The notes: generated from the letters alone by a model not told the origin. Positions 35,275 through 47,391 are shown, counted from the stretch's first letter. The stretch is 64,000 nucleotides of DNA from Odobenus rosmarus divergens (GCF_000321225.1 NW_004451408.1:564263-628262); one strand, 5' to 3'. Translations and numbers: made by a program.

Positions 35275-35413
35275 TATTAAAACACAGGCTTCGGGGCCCC
35301 ATCCCCAGAGGTTCTGATTCAGCAGATGTGAGTGGTCTTGGAATTTCCATTTCGAAGTTCCTAGGGGATGTTGATATGGCCAGTCCAGGGACCATACTCT
35401 GAGAACAAGTGCT
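35275..35413 (-). mobile_element. MER20-like hAT DNA transposon fragment
   Basis: GGGGCCCCATCCCCAGAGGT, TCTGATTCAGCAGATGTGAG and the end GTCCAGGGACCATACTCTGA GAAC resemble the complement of a MER20-type terminus. Confidence 0.55.
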
Positions 35414-36214
35414 CTAACAAAAAAAAAAAATTGTAATTCAGAAAAAAATATGTATGTATTTCTGAGATTTTCCTAAGATACCATGACCAGTCCTCAGTAA
35501 GCCCAAATTAAGGAGAATTTACTGGTTTTAAAAGCCCACACATTTATTTTGAAGATTATGCTCTTTTTAAAATTTTATGTTGCTAAACACAAGTTCCGCC
35601 TTTACTTCTGACCCTTAGCATTTATGAGTTCAGCTTCACAAAATTTTGTTTCTGCTGCTCCTTCATTTTCTGACATTTTATACGGCAGACAGTCTCCCTC
35701 TGGTCTTCTTCCATGCCTCCTATACTGGAGTATTATATTCAGCAAGTCAAGCTTCATTACATATTAAAATGTGACCTGTTTTTATCAAGTGGTATCTGGC
35801 TTTCCACATCTTCTAAAATAGTAAATATTGATCCAGTCCTTTCCCCCAAGAGCCCACACTGAACCCACCGCGCCCAGGGGCCCTTTAGGTCTCAAAACCA
35901 GCTGCATTCAATTCCTGATTAATTTTATTTGATCTTATATACTTGTAGCTTTAGCCTTTCGATCCCAGTAGGAAAATTACCAGCATATGGGATGCATATA
36001 AAATGACATGCAAAGCAATGCAAATTAATACAAACCATACACCTCTAAATTGCTTGGGAAAAGTCTCCAAGCTTTGACATTGATATTATCTGCTTTGCCT
36101 CTCTAGAGTCTGGTGAGCAGTGACCAGATTCTTTTATTAGCATTTATTTTTGATGGCCCCCAGCACCTGACACTTGGTAGCATGCTACATGGAAGAGGTG
36201 CCTCTGCCTGTGAG
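35414..36214. other. Unassigned stretch
   Basis: AT-rich DNA with no recognised gene or repeat. Confidence 0.4.
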
Positions 36215-36335
36215 TCAGGCAAATGGAGTCCAAGACTTAACTTCGCCGCTGTTTGGTTCTATGGCCTTGTACAAGTTCTTGCAATTCCCTGGTTCTCAGA
36301 TCCTACATCTGGAAATGATGGAAGTGACATCATCG
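36215..36335 (+). mobile_element. MIR fragment
   Basis: GTCAGGCAAATGGAGTCCAA, TATGGCCTTGTACAAGTTCT and TCTCAGATCCTACATCTGGA follow the MIR pattern. Confidence 0.6.
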
Positions 36336-38444
36336 TAATAGAAACCACCAGCACTCGGGCTTACTGAGCACCCACCAGAGGCTGGCACAGTGCATGCCCA
36401 TACTTGTGCACACGCGCGCATAGCATTTACACATTGTGCATGCACGACGCACACATGCTGTCCTCCCAACAGTCGTGGACAGGGTACCATAAAGATGCAC
36501 CGCACAGGTGTGGTGCCACTTCGGGGATCAGGAAGCTCGGACAAGGCCACAAGCGGGGCAGTGGCATGGCCAGAAGCCAGGCCTCCGCAGTCTGGCTCCA
36601 GGGCCCCTCAGCCATGCCGCAGCTTTGTGGCATGATTCCCATCCATGTCTTCCCAAACGTGAAGTTTGCCTAACCTACAAAGTAAAAATTCAAATTCCAC
36701 GGTCATATATGCTTCAAAATATTGTTTCTGTAAGATGGCGATAGTTAGTTATGTGAGTTTGATATCCCAATCCAGCACAATCAGACTGTTTTTACCTAAA
36801 AGGACTCCCGATATCCTTTCCTGCCCACTCGCTCCAACCCATTCACATATAAATTATGTGCAAGGCTCTCTCACCTTAAAAAAGCCTTCCCGCTGTCCTG
36901 CCTCTCCCTTGAGGAGTGGCTTCCAAGGAGCTAAGCATGGAGGCTGCCACCGGTCCTGGGCCCACACCGTGCCCCACTCCACGTAGGACGCTGGCTCCCA
37001 CATGGGCTTTGGTTGACACTCTCACCCCTCCCCACGAAGGCAGGGGCTCTGTGACAGGCCCACACCCCTGTCCCATCCACCCCAGGCTTTAAATAGTGCC
37101 CCAACACAGATAGCCCCCACTTGTCTGGAGCATCAGCCGGGGTCTGGAAAGCAGCTCAGACTCAACCAACCAAATCTATCTTTCCTCCAAAATCTGCCCC
37201 TCGTCTAATGTTCCCTTTTTTGTAAATGGCAGCAACATCTGCCCAAACCTGGAGGGAATCGCCCTGCCCTCTGCTACACAGAAGTAGCCACCAAGTCACT
37301 CCAGAGTTGGCCTTGAATCTAAGCACTTGAATAACCCTGCTGCCACCGGCTCAGCCTAGACCACGAGGCCTCTCACACCCTTGGAACAGTCCTGTTCACC
37401 TTCCGGGCACCTCAGATCCATTCTCACACAGCAACCTCAGTGTTTTGAATGGAAATCTCAGCAGGGTATCTCAGGCGTGAAACTGTCCAGAGGATGAATT
37501 CCACAAAATGGCCCCAAGATGTGGTCTCATCTCATCTCACCTGTGCTACTCTCCCTTCATGTCAGACTGGACCTCTCCATTCCATGAACTCTCTGCTAGC
37601 CCTCTTCTGTCTTAGGGCACACGGTTCCCTGCGGGGAGAAAGCTCCTTTCCTCCTTCTCCTCCCGGCACTTAGTGTAAGCCCCCCTACTCATCCTTCAGG
37701 CCCACCTTAAATCTCCCCAAGAAGGCCTCCTGCCTCTACCCCAGACTCAGCACACCTGCGCTCCCACAGCACCCAGCACTGGCCTGACCCACAGTAAGCT
37801 TAGCTCAACAAATTTGGACTCATGAATTGACTTTTCAGCCCTGCATCACATAATCTATCTTGCTGTTTTCTTCCTGCCTCCCAGCCAAGGAGGAAACTCT
37901 TTGAAGTAGACACAGTTACACTTCTGGTAGGGGTGCTAAGATATGCCCCAGGTCACCATCTCATACTCCCCAAACTAGCTCCAGGAGTCACTGATTCTCA
38001 CAGGAGAGAGGAGAAGCTGGGCACCGTCATATATACTCTCTACTTGCCCACCTCCCTGTCCCCCATGATCTGAGTTCATTCCAAGTCAGACTGATAACTA
38101 TTTACTGTCTGCCTGTCTTGAGGGTACTTATTTAGCATGATGTCATCAAGTATCAACTTTGACTTACTCCCCAATTATGCTATTCACCCCTACCTACCTC
38201 TGGTGATTATTGTGGCATTTAGCAAATTACTGTAAACTTGGGAATGAGTACAAGTAATAAACAGGAGAGAATCACCCCCCCCATTCCCCTATCAGTTTTC
38301 CAAATTCAGTACCATACAACCAAATTCTTTGGCTACTGTTTCTATGCCAATAAAGAAGATAATTCAACAGCATCTTAATTGGTCATTTCTCAGACAGTAT
38401 TGGATCCTTAGAAAGTGCAACATAGGAAATGTTCTCTGCAATAA
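36336..38444. other. Unassigned stretch, possibly with L2/MIR remnants
   Basis: 36360-36480 resembles a decayed MIR-type piece (GAGCACCCACCAGAGGCTGG). 37650-37800 (TCCTTCAGGCCCACCTTAAA, TCCCCAAGAAGGCCTCCTGC) resembles an L2 3' end. No coding region recognised. Confidence 0.4.
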
Positions 38445-38516
38445 TTCATTTATTTTTTAAAGATTTTACTTCCTCAAGACACTGTCAACAGAAGCTGTTG
38501 ACAGTGTCTTGAGGAA
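38445..38516. repeat. 22-bp near-perfect palindrome next to a SINE-tail remnant
   Basis: 38445-38469 reads like the first 25 bases of an antisense SINEC (TTCATTTATTTTTTAAAGAT). It is followed directly by an inverted repeat: 38470-38491 pairs base for base with 38495-38516 around a 3-base loop (AAG). Arm sequence includes CTCAAGACACTGTCAACA. Confidence 0.95.
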
Positions 38517-38804
38517 TGGAAGATCAAAAAGGGTGACTTCTATGCCTACCAAACCGCATGGATACTTAATATTATTCCTAATTCCCTTAATATTCTGGTT
38601 CAATTTTACGGATGAGAAGAGGAAAGAACAAGGGCCTAAGGGCTAACACCACCTCTTCGCATACCCAGTAAGGGGGCAAAACACAAGTTTCCCAGGCTAC
38701 AACGACCCAGAAAACCTCCCCAAGACAGAGGACTTAGTTCTAAAATTTACCAAGCAATACCAGCTCACTCGCACTGTTAGCCTAAGTAAAGATGATAAAC
38801 TGAC

Positions 38805-40400
38805 TTGAGAGTCCAGACCTCTTGGCTCGGATCCTCGGAGGTTTCCAGCCAGCCGGAGAGGCGCTGCCACCTCGCCAGGGGGACGTCCCGGTCAGCTCTG
38901 CGGCATGGAAACTTGACCTTAAAAAGCGCAGAAGCTCGTCCCTGGGAAGGCACCGCCGGGAGGTCTGTCCCGCAGCTTCCGATACCCAAACTGGTAAGAC
39001 CCCCTCCCCTCAAGCACCTAGTCCTAATGGAGAAGCCACTGAAGCAGCCCATTCCCGAGCGCCTCGTCCCTCTCCCGCCCACTGGCCTCCCGCCCACCAG
39101 GGGCGAGGACGCCCATGGCCCGGGTCTCGGGCAGCGTCGCCGGGCCCGGGGCTGGGGCCAGGCTGGCGGGCTAGTCGGGAAAAGTGGGCGTCGCGACCCG
39201 CCCCTCGGCGCCCCTCACCTGAGCAGGTCTCTCTGGCCCTCGGGCCGGGAGGACTTAGACTGCCGGAGCCCCCCCTCGGGAAAGGGCGCGTGCCCGGAGC
39301 CGCGTTCTCACCGCTCCGGGAGAGTCTGGGGAAACCCTGGTGCGCACACGCCGCGCGACTCCCAGCCGCCGCGCCGGTTCCCGAAGTTGCCGCGTCCGCT
39401 TGGCGCGCGGCGGGGTCGCCCACAGTAGTCCTCGGCTCCACCTGCGCCCGCCGGGTGCCGGCGCCCTTCCTCCCCGCGCCCGCAGGCGCGCAGCCAGGCG
39501 GGGGCTCAGCCCGGGATCCCGATGCGGCACCCCGCGGCCGACGCCCCAGCCCTCCCTCACCCTCGAGAGCAGCGCGGCGCCCAAGTTTTCCCCAGCGGGA
39601 AAGTGAAAGTCTCGAGGAGGAGAGGGTCCGGGCGTCCGGGTACCCCGCGGCTGGGATCGGAGCCCCGCACCCGCCACCGCGGGACAGCTCTGCACCCCGG
39701 CCCCGGACGTTCCTCACTGGCCTGCGTGGCCAAGTCGACTTACGAAAGGGAGCAGGGGAGCCCCGAACGCGGGGTCCCCGCGGCTGCAGAAGCCACCCGG
39801 GCGGGGGCCGTGAGCTGCGCTCCGGGATCCCGGCCCCTCTGCTGCTGCTGCGGTGGCGGTGGCGGCTCGCTCCCGCCTCCTCCCCTTTCGCCAACTCGGC
39901 GGCGCGCCCTGCTAGGGACTTGCTCTCCCTCGGCCGGGGGTGGGAGAGCGCCGAGCGGCCCCCGTGACGTGGAGAAAGGAGGAGCGCCGTCGCCGCGCTC
40001 CCGCAGCCGGAGCTCCCCCCACCCTGCACTCCGGGGTTCCCGCTCCACGCTTGGGACAAAGTTCTGAGGCGCGCGCGGCGCGCTACACTCCCGCCCAGCC
40101 GCGCGGCTCCCCGCCGCTGCCCTGAGTGTCACCCAGGTTCGGTTTCCTCCCCGCGGGAAACAGACAAGATCCGAGGTCTGGAGACCTAAGAGACTGCCCC
40201 AAAGTCGCTCAGAGGGCGGTGACAAAGCAAACTTACATCTGCGACTCCTTGCTTTTCCCCGAGGCTGTGCTCTGTGAAGCGCTGGCCCTGCACCAATCGC
40301 CCGGCTCTCATTGGTGAGCCGAGGACAGTGTCCCACGCAGCTTGGCGAAATATCTAGGAACAGCGTGGGAAGGTGGAGCTTTATGGCCAATAAATTGGGT
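38805..40400. promoter_or_regulatory. CpG island, candidate GCNT4 promoter and first exon
   Basis: About 1.5 kb of very GC-rich, CpG-dense DNA, the only large island in the window. It contains GC boxes, a CRE-like TGACGT at 39965-39970 and a CTG/GGC-rich patch near 39840-39865. At its right edge is a cluster of NF-Y type boxes: CCAAT at 40293 and 40387, ATTGG at 40310 and 40394. No TATA box is evident, as is usual for island promoters. Two perfect minus-strand donor hexamers (GTAAGT; plus-strand ACTTAC at 39738-39743 and 40231-40236) could end a noncoding first exon joined to the GCNT4 acceptor at 18869. Direction is inferred from the nearest gene; a plus-strand or bidirectional transcript is also possible. 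Long open frames here reflect GC richness, not a recognised protein. Confidence 0.7.
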
Positions 40401-41689
40401 ACAAAGTTGTTTTTCAATCAGTGCCTACATGCCAAATAGACACTCTAAGGCTTCCTCTTTACCCTAAAGCGGGGGTGAGGGCTGCATCCTTGAGGGCGCA
40501 GGATCCGGTACCAACCCTGCTCACCGAATAACTGAATGAAAGCAAGCACAGTCCTACTTAGCCAATTGGGCAGTATCTACGACTTGAAATATACCAATTT
40601 TGTGATGTGGACGTGATGCAGGCAGACTAGTCTGAGGACCCAGAATGGGGGTCCCACAGGATCAGCCAAGAAGGTTCTTCAGGCAAGATGGAAATCAAAT
40701 GTTTACCAGGAGGAAGCGAAAACAGAGTTTATTGAATAGCGCGAGTGACAGAGAATAACAGAGAGAGTGTGTCTGGGAGACTCCAAAAGGGGAATGAATC
40801 TAGTGGTTGCTTGGGGTTAGGGATTTCTATTGGAAAGGGGTGCAGGGTACCTGTTCCTTCGGTAATTCAGGGTATGGTCCAATCGAAGGTGAGTGACGGG
40901 TGATTAATAGGTGTTATTTTATAAGTCATTGAAAGTAGCGGGTGGTGATGCCAGGGTCAGCCCAGGTTTGTTCAAAGCTAAAGCTTTTGGGATCTGGCTA
41001 GATGTTATCAGGTGTTTGAGGGCCCAGTGCAAAACTCAGAGAATGAGTAACTTTGTTTCCCCCTTGGAGTGGGAACATAGCTTCTCTAGTTTATTCAGAT
41101 GCAAAAAATAAACATGAGTAAATGGGACCTAGCAGAAAAACAGCAGAGATGGAGCCCTTCTAAAAATGGAGTCTCTTCGGTTTTCCTGTTTCAGATGCTT
41201 TACCTGTGCTGGCAATTGCCATACTTCCAGAAGTCTCCTGCCCCGCTCCTGTTCCTTTCAGGGCCAGAGGATCCTAGGCCCTGCCTTATAGAATAGTAGG
41301 GGCACGAGGCAAGTCAATCACAGCTAGTTTGTTCCTTCCTTCCTCTGTCAGTCTATGTTGACTAAGGGCCTGCTGTATGCCTGGCTGGTTCGTGGGGAGT
41401 CAGATAGGACCAGGCCCTGCCACCCCATGAATCCCAAATAGGGAGCACAGCATAGGACCCCATATCCTTTACTCAAAGCATCCAGAGTCTGTCCACAGTA
41501 GTAGAAACTCTGAGACTACTCTGCCTTTTAAAAAAATTCTCCGTGCCAGGGGAGCAAGTATTTTCAAGCAGACATATTCAAGTAAATGGCCAGCTTTGCA
41601 CTTACCTCCCTTTCCTGCAAGAGTCACTAAAGATCAGGTGATTCACCCTTCTGGTCTCCCTCATCTGCACAGGATGATGATGATGATGA
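40401..41689. other. Unassigned stretch upstream of the CpG island
   Basis: 40650-41110 has a repeat-like feel (AAAACAGAGTTTATTGAATA, GGTGATGCCAGGGTCAGCCC) but no family is recognised. No gene seen. Confidence 0.35.
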
Positions 41690-41900
41690 CAATAAAAGCA
41701 AGTGAGGCTTCTATCATCTATCTTGGGTGACATTCTAAGCAATTTATGCGGACTCTTTCAATCCTCACAGAGTTAGGAGGGAGGTGCCATTTCTCTTTCT
41801 CTTCTTTCTCTTCATTTTATAAATGAGGAGAGGAAGCAAGTAAAGCGTAGTAACTTGCCAGTAAATGGAATAACCAGAACTCAGCCCCAGGTGCTCTCTC
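41690..41900 (+). mobile_element. MIR-type fragment
   Basis: CATTCTAAGCAATTTATGCG, TTTCAATCCTCACAGAGTTA, TTTATAAATGAGGAGAGGAA and TAACTTGCCAG match a MIR-superfamily 3' half. Confidence 0.6.
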
Positions 41901-42387
41901 CCAAGTATCCATGCTGGGAACAACGGAGGGGACCGAGGCCTCCAGCCTGGAATTCAAGTGGTCCACCAGCCCACATCAGCCCAGCTCACACCACGGGAGC
42001 TTCCAATGATCTCAAGCAAGGGGTGCTGTGCAATCCACAGTCACATAGGTTGATTCTATTATTTTGAATATATCCTATCATAAGTAGTTATCTCTTCATT
42101 CACCTGCTCCCCTGTCTCCAACTCCCAGATCAACCTTTTTGTCATAAAGCAAACTGTTTCTAATGAAGGGACCTTGAAAACGCCTTTAACATCAAGTTTG
42201 TAAACATTGTTTTGGATTGTTCTGTATTCAGACCATACCAGGTCTTTCCCCACCCTCTGCATTCACTGCCTTCAATGACTCCCTTCCCTTAAAACAGTGC
42301 CTCAGGTCTTTCGAAAGCCAACTGTCCAAGGCTGGATGGTGGCCCCAGAAGGCCTCTCCTACACTCTATAGCATGCTCAGCATTCCT
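41901..42387. other. Unassigned stretch
   Basis: No recognised gene. 42210-42370 may hold a short L2-like piece (CCTTCAATGACTCCCTTCCC). Confidence 0.35.
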
Positions 42388-42841
42388 GGATTAGTTTCCC
42401 AGGGCCGCTGTAACAAATGACCACAAACTGGGTGACTTAAAACAGCAGAAATGTATTCTTTCACAATTCTGGAGCTAGAAGCCTGAGATTAAGGTGTTGG
42501 CAGGGCTGTGCTCCCTCTGAAAGCTCGAGGGAAGAATCCTTCCCTGCTGCTTCCTAGCTTCAGGTGGTTGCTGGTACTCCTTGGCATTCCTTGGCCTGCA
42601 GAAGCATCACTCCAGCCTCTGTGTCCTTCACTGTATTAGCCTTCTTTTTTTGGGTCTTTTCTGTGTCCAGATTTCTCTCATCTTTAAGGATACCAGACAT
42701 TGGATTTAGGGCCATCTTAATCTAGTAATGACCTCATCTTAACTCCATTACATCTGCAAAGACTCTATTTCCAAATAAGGTCATGTTCACAGCTTCTGGG
42801 TGGACATGAATTTTGGGGAGATGCTGTTCAACCCAGTACCA
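42388..42841 (-). mobile_element. MaLR LTR (MLT1-like), antisense, nearly full length
   Basis: GATTAGTTTCCCAGGGCCGC, AACAAATGACCACAAACTGG, TTCTTTCACAATTCTGGAGC, CATTGGATTTAGGGCCATCT, TTCCAAATAAGGTCATGTTC and AACCCAGTACCA read in order as the complement of an MLT1-type LTR. Confidence 0.8.
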
Positions 42842-44364
42842 TCCCTAAAAGTCATTGTTAATGAAAATGTTTGCTTGAGCTAAGGATGCAAACAGGTATA
42901 AATCACAGGCCCTACCCTCAAGTAAGACACTGTATTTACAGACATACTCTCTATACCCAGAACATAGATAACCAGCAAGACAGGAGATGCTAAGAGCCAA
43001 CTGACTGGGGCCAAATGACAATCCATGGGCCAAATGACAGCCATGCCCAGGAATTGAGCCAAGGGGACACAGTCACTGAGAACACCACTAAAGGACTTTA
43101 CTCCAAGAAGAGGGTAATCTAAGCACGTCCTTGAAGGAAAGCAAAGATAAATCAGGAGGGCTTATCAAAAGCACAGCCCTTAAGGGGGTATGTGTGCCGG
43201 GCAGAATCTTACTTCTGAAATTTCATTGCAGACATGAGAGACTGAACGGTTGTGAACACCTACCATATGGAGTATAAGAACATGGTGAATTACTTTGGCT
43301 ATAATAATAGTATGTTGTAATGCCATAGCAATGAGCATGCTTTAAAGTACTCTTTCCTTTCATTAATTTCATTTGGTCTTTATGAAAATCCTGAGTGTCA
43401 TCAGAGAAAAGGACATCATATCTTACAACTAAGGGTTCTGGGGCTCAACGGGGGCAAGTAATTTGCCCAAGTCAAAGAGCAAATCAGTTGTAGAATTGGT
43501 ATGAAATACATTGGCCTCAATAGTCCTTGTTCAGGAATTTCCTTACCGAATGATGTTTCCCCCTGGGTGAGCCTTCCAGTACTGGTGTGTTGTTCTTGGC
43601 CCAAGGAAAGCATTTGAAGAACACGGTAATCCTGCAAGAAATGAAAAGCCTTTTTCAAAGCCATGTGAATTCCAAATTGGAATTGTGATAAACCTTCCCC
43701 AGACATCTGAATTGGTTTCACTAAAACTTCTGAGGATTTTTCTCTGTATTAAAGAATCTCTTTTGGCCTCCAGAGACATAATAGGATACAATGGCCTTCT
43801 GAAAAACTCAGCTGATTATTTTATGAAAATAGGGGTTGAATGCAACTTGAAGGCACACAGAGACATCGGTGAGAAGTTGATTACAAAAGACCATAAATTA
43901 CATCACAAAATGATAAGCTGGCAAAAACTGATAATCACAACTCAGTGTCTGATCTCATCAGTGCGGAGTCATGCACAGAGGACCAGATCTTGGCATGTTT
44001 TAAAGACTTTCTAATAAGAATCTGTAACTGTGGCTAGCAGCTGGAAGCAAGCAGAAAGTCTAGCCTTGAGCTATCTGATGATTGAATGTGTTTTCCTGGA
44101 TTTTCTTTTACTTAGTAAGCAGGTAACTTACTGCAACCTCGGCTGGTTGTCTTTAAACATATATTTAAGGATGAAATGCTTTTGAGTCTACTGTGATTCA
44201 TGGAGTTCTTGCTTGTGCAAAGTGCTACACTGGTTGCTATAGGAGAATACAAAAATATAAAAGTCCCTGACCTTGAAGAAAATCCCATCTAATTCAGAAG
44301 ATTAAAAATGGTATAAGTGGGGCTGCAATGGAATTCTTTAGCAATTTCTTATCACTCAGTTGTC
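42842..44364. other. Mostly unassigned, with a MIR-like fragment
   Basis: 43385-43490 (AACTAAGGGTTCTGGGGCTC, AGTAATTTGCCCAAGTCAAA) is MIR-like. No gene recognised. Confidence 0.4.
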
Positions 44365-44635
44365 TGTTCAGATGCAACTTCTCAAAACCAGGCCTTCACT
44401 TGCCATCTTTTTTAAAATAATGGCCTGCTGTACCTTCATATCACCTTCTAGCCCTTTATCTCGCTCCAGGGCCTTTATGACATTGATCATTATCTGAAGT
44501 GAAGTTGTTTGCTTGTTTACTCTGCTCCTAGACATAGTATCCACAAGGACATGGAATTGTCTTGTTTTTTGCTGTATTCCTAGCAACTAAAACAATGTTG
44601 GGCATATATTAGGTGCTCATTAAATATTTTTCAAA
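44365..44635 (+). mobile_element. LINE-2 (L2) 3' end
   Basis: AAAACCAGGCCTTCACTTGC, GCTCCTAGACATAGTATCCA, GTATTCCTAGCAACTAAAAC, GGCATATATTAGGTGCTCAT and TAAATATTTTT match an L2 3' terminus. Confidence 0.75.
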
Positions 44636-44689
44636 CAAAGTACATATTAATTAACTGAAAATGGACCAAGATAACTTGAATTAATGTAG

Positions 44690-44820
44690 TGTTTCTCATA
44701 TTTGCCTGATAAGACTTCTATGGACATTTTGATTCAGGAAGCCTGGAGTGGGGCCCAGGAATCTGTATTCTTAAGAAACATCCCAACTGATTGTTTTAAA
44801 GAGGTAGTTGGGGAAACACG
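44690..44820. mobile_element. MER5/MER20-like hAT fragment
   Basis: GTGTTTCTCATATTTGCCTG, GGAGTGGGGCCCAGGAATCT and ACATCCCAACTGATTG have the layout of a small Charlie-type element. Confidence 0.5.
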
Positions 44821-44887
44821 GGATTAATGCAATGATTGATGGTGGTTGGGAGAAAAAAGTGAAGTGACAAGACCAGTTTCCAGAGAT

Positions 44888-45050
44888 CAGTGGCTGCTCA
44901 CTGGAATCATCTGGGAGAGATGAAAAAAATCCTGGCAGCATAGACAATATTCCAGATCAATGAAATTAGAATCTCTGGGGGTGGGGCCTGGATTTGGGCC
45001 AGGTCTTAACATTTACCAGTTGATTCTAATGTATAGCCAAGGCTGAAAAG
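44888..45050 (+). mobile_element. MER5A-like hAT DNA transposon
   Basis: GTGGCTGCTCACTGGAATCA, TTAGAATCTCTGGGGGTGGG, GGCCTGGATTTGGGCCAGGT and GATTCTAATGTATAGCCAAG are the diagnostic blocks of MER5A. Confidence 0.75.
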
Positions 45051-45498
45051 CCCCTGGGATCTGCAGAAATATTTTATAAGTACTCCAAGTATACTACTAG
45101 GTTGTGCTCCTGTTGCTTCCAGCTTCTTATGTCCCACAGCTGGAATCCTTGATCTCCTAGTCTAGAAGAAACATGTGCAGAAACTTACACAATAACCCCA
45201 TTTGGGGAGAACTATAGTAACTTTTTGCTGTTGTTAAAAAAAAAAAGTTATTTAAAGCAACAACTGAATATAACCTCTTGTACTTCATGGCCAGAGCTGA
45301 AAACACCTACAATATATTGAAGGTGAGAAAGCCAAGGCCCCCTGGGCAGAGCCTAGGTAGTTAATAGAGAGCAAAAACGCTATGCTTATAACAAAATGGG
45401 AGAATGCATAGGAGAATCCCGAGTTTCTCTTGAATGCCTAGAGAAAGATGACAGGTGGCCCAGGAAAGAGGGAGAAGGAGAAGATATGGAAAGAGTCT
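45051..45498. other. Unassigned stretch
   Basis: No recognised gene or repeat apart from an A run at 45237-45246. Confidence 0.4.
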
Positions 45499-45600
45499 AG
45501 AGCAGTGGTTCTCAGTCTGACTGCATATTAAAGTCGCGTGGGGAGCTTAAGAACTTACTGATCCCCAGACTTGTTCTCAAAGATTCTACTGTAATAAGTA
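45499..45600 (+). mobile_element. MER5A-like fragment
   Basis: Starts AGAGCAGTGGTTCTCAGTCT and GACTGCATATTAAAGTCGCG, then GGGAGCTTAAGAAC, typical of the 5' end of a MER5A-type element. Confidence 0.65.
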
Positions 45601-45610
45601 TAGGGGTGTA

Positions 45611-45614
<4 letters not shown>

Positions 45615-45659
<45 letters not shown>
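45615..45659. repeat. (TG)n microsatellite
   Basis: About 22 uninterrupted TG units. Confidence 0.97.
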
Positions 45660-45660
<1 letters not shown>

Positions 45661-45714
45661 TACAGCAAGGTTGTTCTCAGTGGTTTAGAGAGGGGATCCT
45701 GGGCAAGTTACCCC

Positions 45715-45960
45715 TCATAACAACAACAGCTATCATTTATTGAGCGATCACTCTGTGCCAGCCACAGTGGCCGATGCCTGCTTTACACAGCTTACCTCAT
45801 TTAATCCTCACAGACATCTGAGGAGGGAGGTACATTGCTAGCTCCCTTTACAGATATGGAAGCCTGGCGGGGGTGGATCACAAGGTTCTATAACTAGAGA
45901 GTGGTAGAGTCAGGATGTTGGCCCACCACCTGCCCTCACGTCCACTGTCTTGTACTGCTT
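45715..45960 (+). mobile_element. MIR-superfamily element
   Basis: GCTATCATTTATTGAGCGAT, CTCTGTGCCAGCCACAGTGG, CTCATTTAATCCTCACAGAC and TCACAAGGTTCTATAACTAG AGAG follow the CORE-SINE order closely. Confidence 0.75.
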
Positions 45961-47159
45961 CAACCAAGACAGGGTCTGACGAGAACATCACCAGGAAGAA
46001 ACTCCCTGTGGCAGAGGTCATGTCCAGTCATTAAGTTTTGTGCTATCCTGTGCTATAACTCCTTCCCTTTTACCAGGCTTCAGAGAAGAGCTGGGGTGGG
46101 TGGGCCTTTGGGGAAAGGACCAGCTGGGATGAGATTAGTGTGAGGCAGAGGGACGTGGGAGGTGGTGAGGGCTGTAGTGGCTGAGAGCAACGTCCAAGGA
46201 CCAAGCTGACCAGTAGGCTGACGGAGTTTCATGGAAATGCAGCAGAGTGGGGAACATAAGTCCCTTCTTGGGAAAACGTAGAGAAACAGGAGCAGAGGGA
46301 CATAAAATGGGGTGGTAGTGGACTCTGCCCTTATGTTGACTGCAGGGTTCAAGTCATTCCATTGGTTCTAAAGGAAAGGGACGTCCACAATTCGAGAGAG
46401 TTAGGGGCTCTCTGGGCTCGTAGGACTACACATAAAATAATTTGTGGCACAGAGCTGGGTTCTTCCAAATTTGACTGTCTACTCTTTTATTTATCCTGTA
46501 CATACATACACCTATACATATACATATTTTGACTAAGAATCAAAATTTTCTTAAACTTCTCCATATCCACCACCAGCATTTTTCTTTCCTGGGCCATTTG
46601 TACACAAAGAAAGATAATTTTTGTTTTCGTCTGTGTAATCATTTCATGACAGTTAATGTGTAGGCAAAATGAACAGAGAACAAAAATGCTGGGGTGCAGA
46701 TGTCGGGTGATTGGTGAGGCTCACCCACCAGCTGGGTAACTTGCCTCACCACTTCCTTACCTCCAGCTTTGAAGGACATGACCCAACTTCGTATCTCAGC
46801 CAAACTGTCAGACATTAAGGTGTCTTGTGAAATCTAAAACCAGAAATGTTAACTGCTTTTACTTTTAGAAATACCACTATTTACGTTACAGCTTCAAATG
46901 TTTGCATCTGCTGTTCCTACTTTAAAGTCCCTGGCAAAGTATCCTAAATGAAAGAATATGAAGTTACAAATATGCCCAAGGAATTTAAGGTTGACCATGC
47001 AGTCTGCACTCAGGGCTTGAATTAAGATTGAGGCAAGCTGATCTGACATGGCCTCAAATTCTGTTCCTCTTATTTAGGTGGTAAAAGAATTAGGGACATG
47101 AGAACCTTATGATTGAGTTCAAGCAGAAGCTTACTATATTTCTTGGCTTTAACCTGTTT
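45961..47159. other. Unassigned intergenic stretch
   Basis: No gene or named repeat recognised. Confidence 0.4.
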
Positions 47160-47177
47160 AAGAATGGTATGTCTCTG

Positions 47178-47373
47178 AGGGAGGTGGGGGGATGGGTTAG
47201 CCTGGTGATGGGTATTAAAGAAGGCACGTTCTGCGTGGAGCACTGGGTGTTATGCACAAACAATGAATCATGGAACACTACATCAAGAACTAATGATGTA
47301 ATGTATGGTGATTAACATAACATAATTAAAAAAATGAAAAAAAAAATAAAATTCCACTCCTGCCCCTCCCCAA
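47178..47373 (+). mobile_element. Very short 5'-truncated LINE-1 3'UTR
   Basis: GATGGGTTAGCCTGGTGATG, GAGCACTGGGTGTTATGCAC, AACAATGAATCATGGAACAC and an A-rich end. An 18-bp target duplication AAGAATGGTATGTCTCTG is exact at 47160-47177 and 47374-47391, which indicates a young insertion. Confidence 0.96.
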
Positions 47374-47391
47374 AAGAATGGTATGTCTCTG

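Noticed and set aside
38822..40417. Several long open frames in the CpG island on both strands (up to 381 codons)
   Set aside because: Arg/Pro/Ala/Gly-rich translations in overlapping frames on both strands are typical of stop-poor CpG islands; no domain seen.
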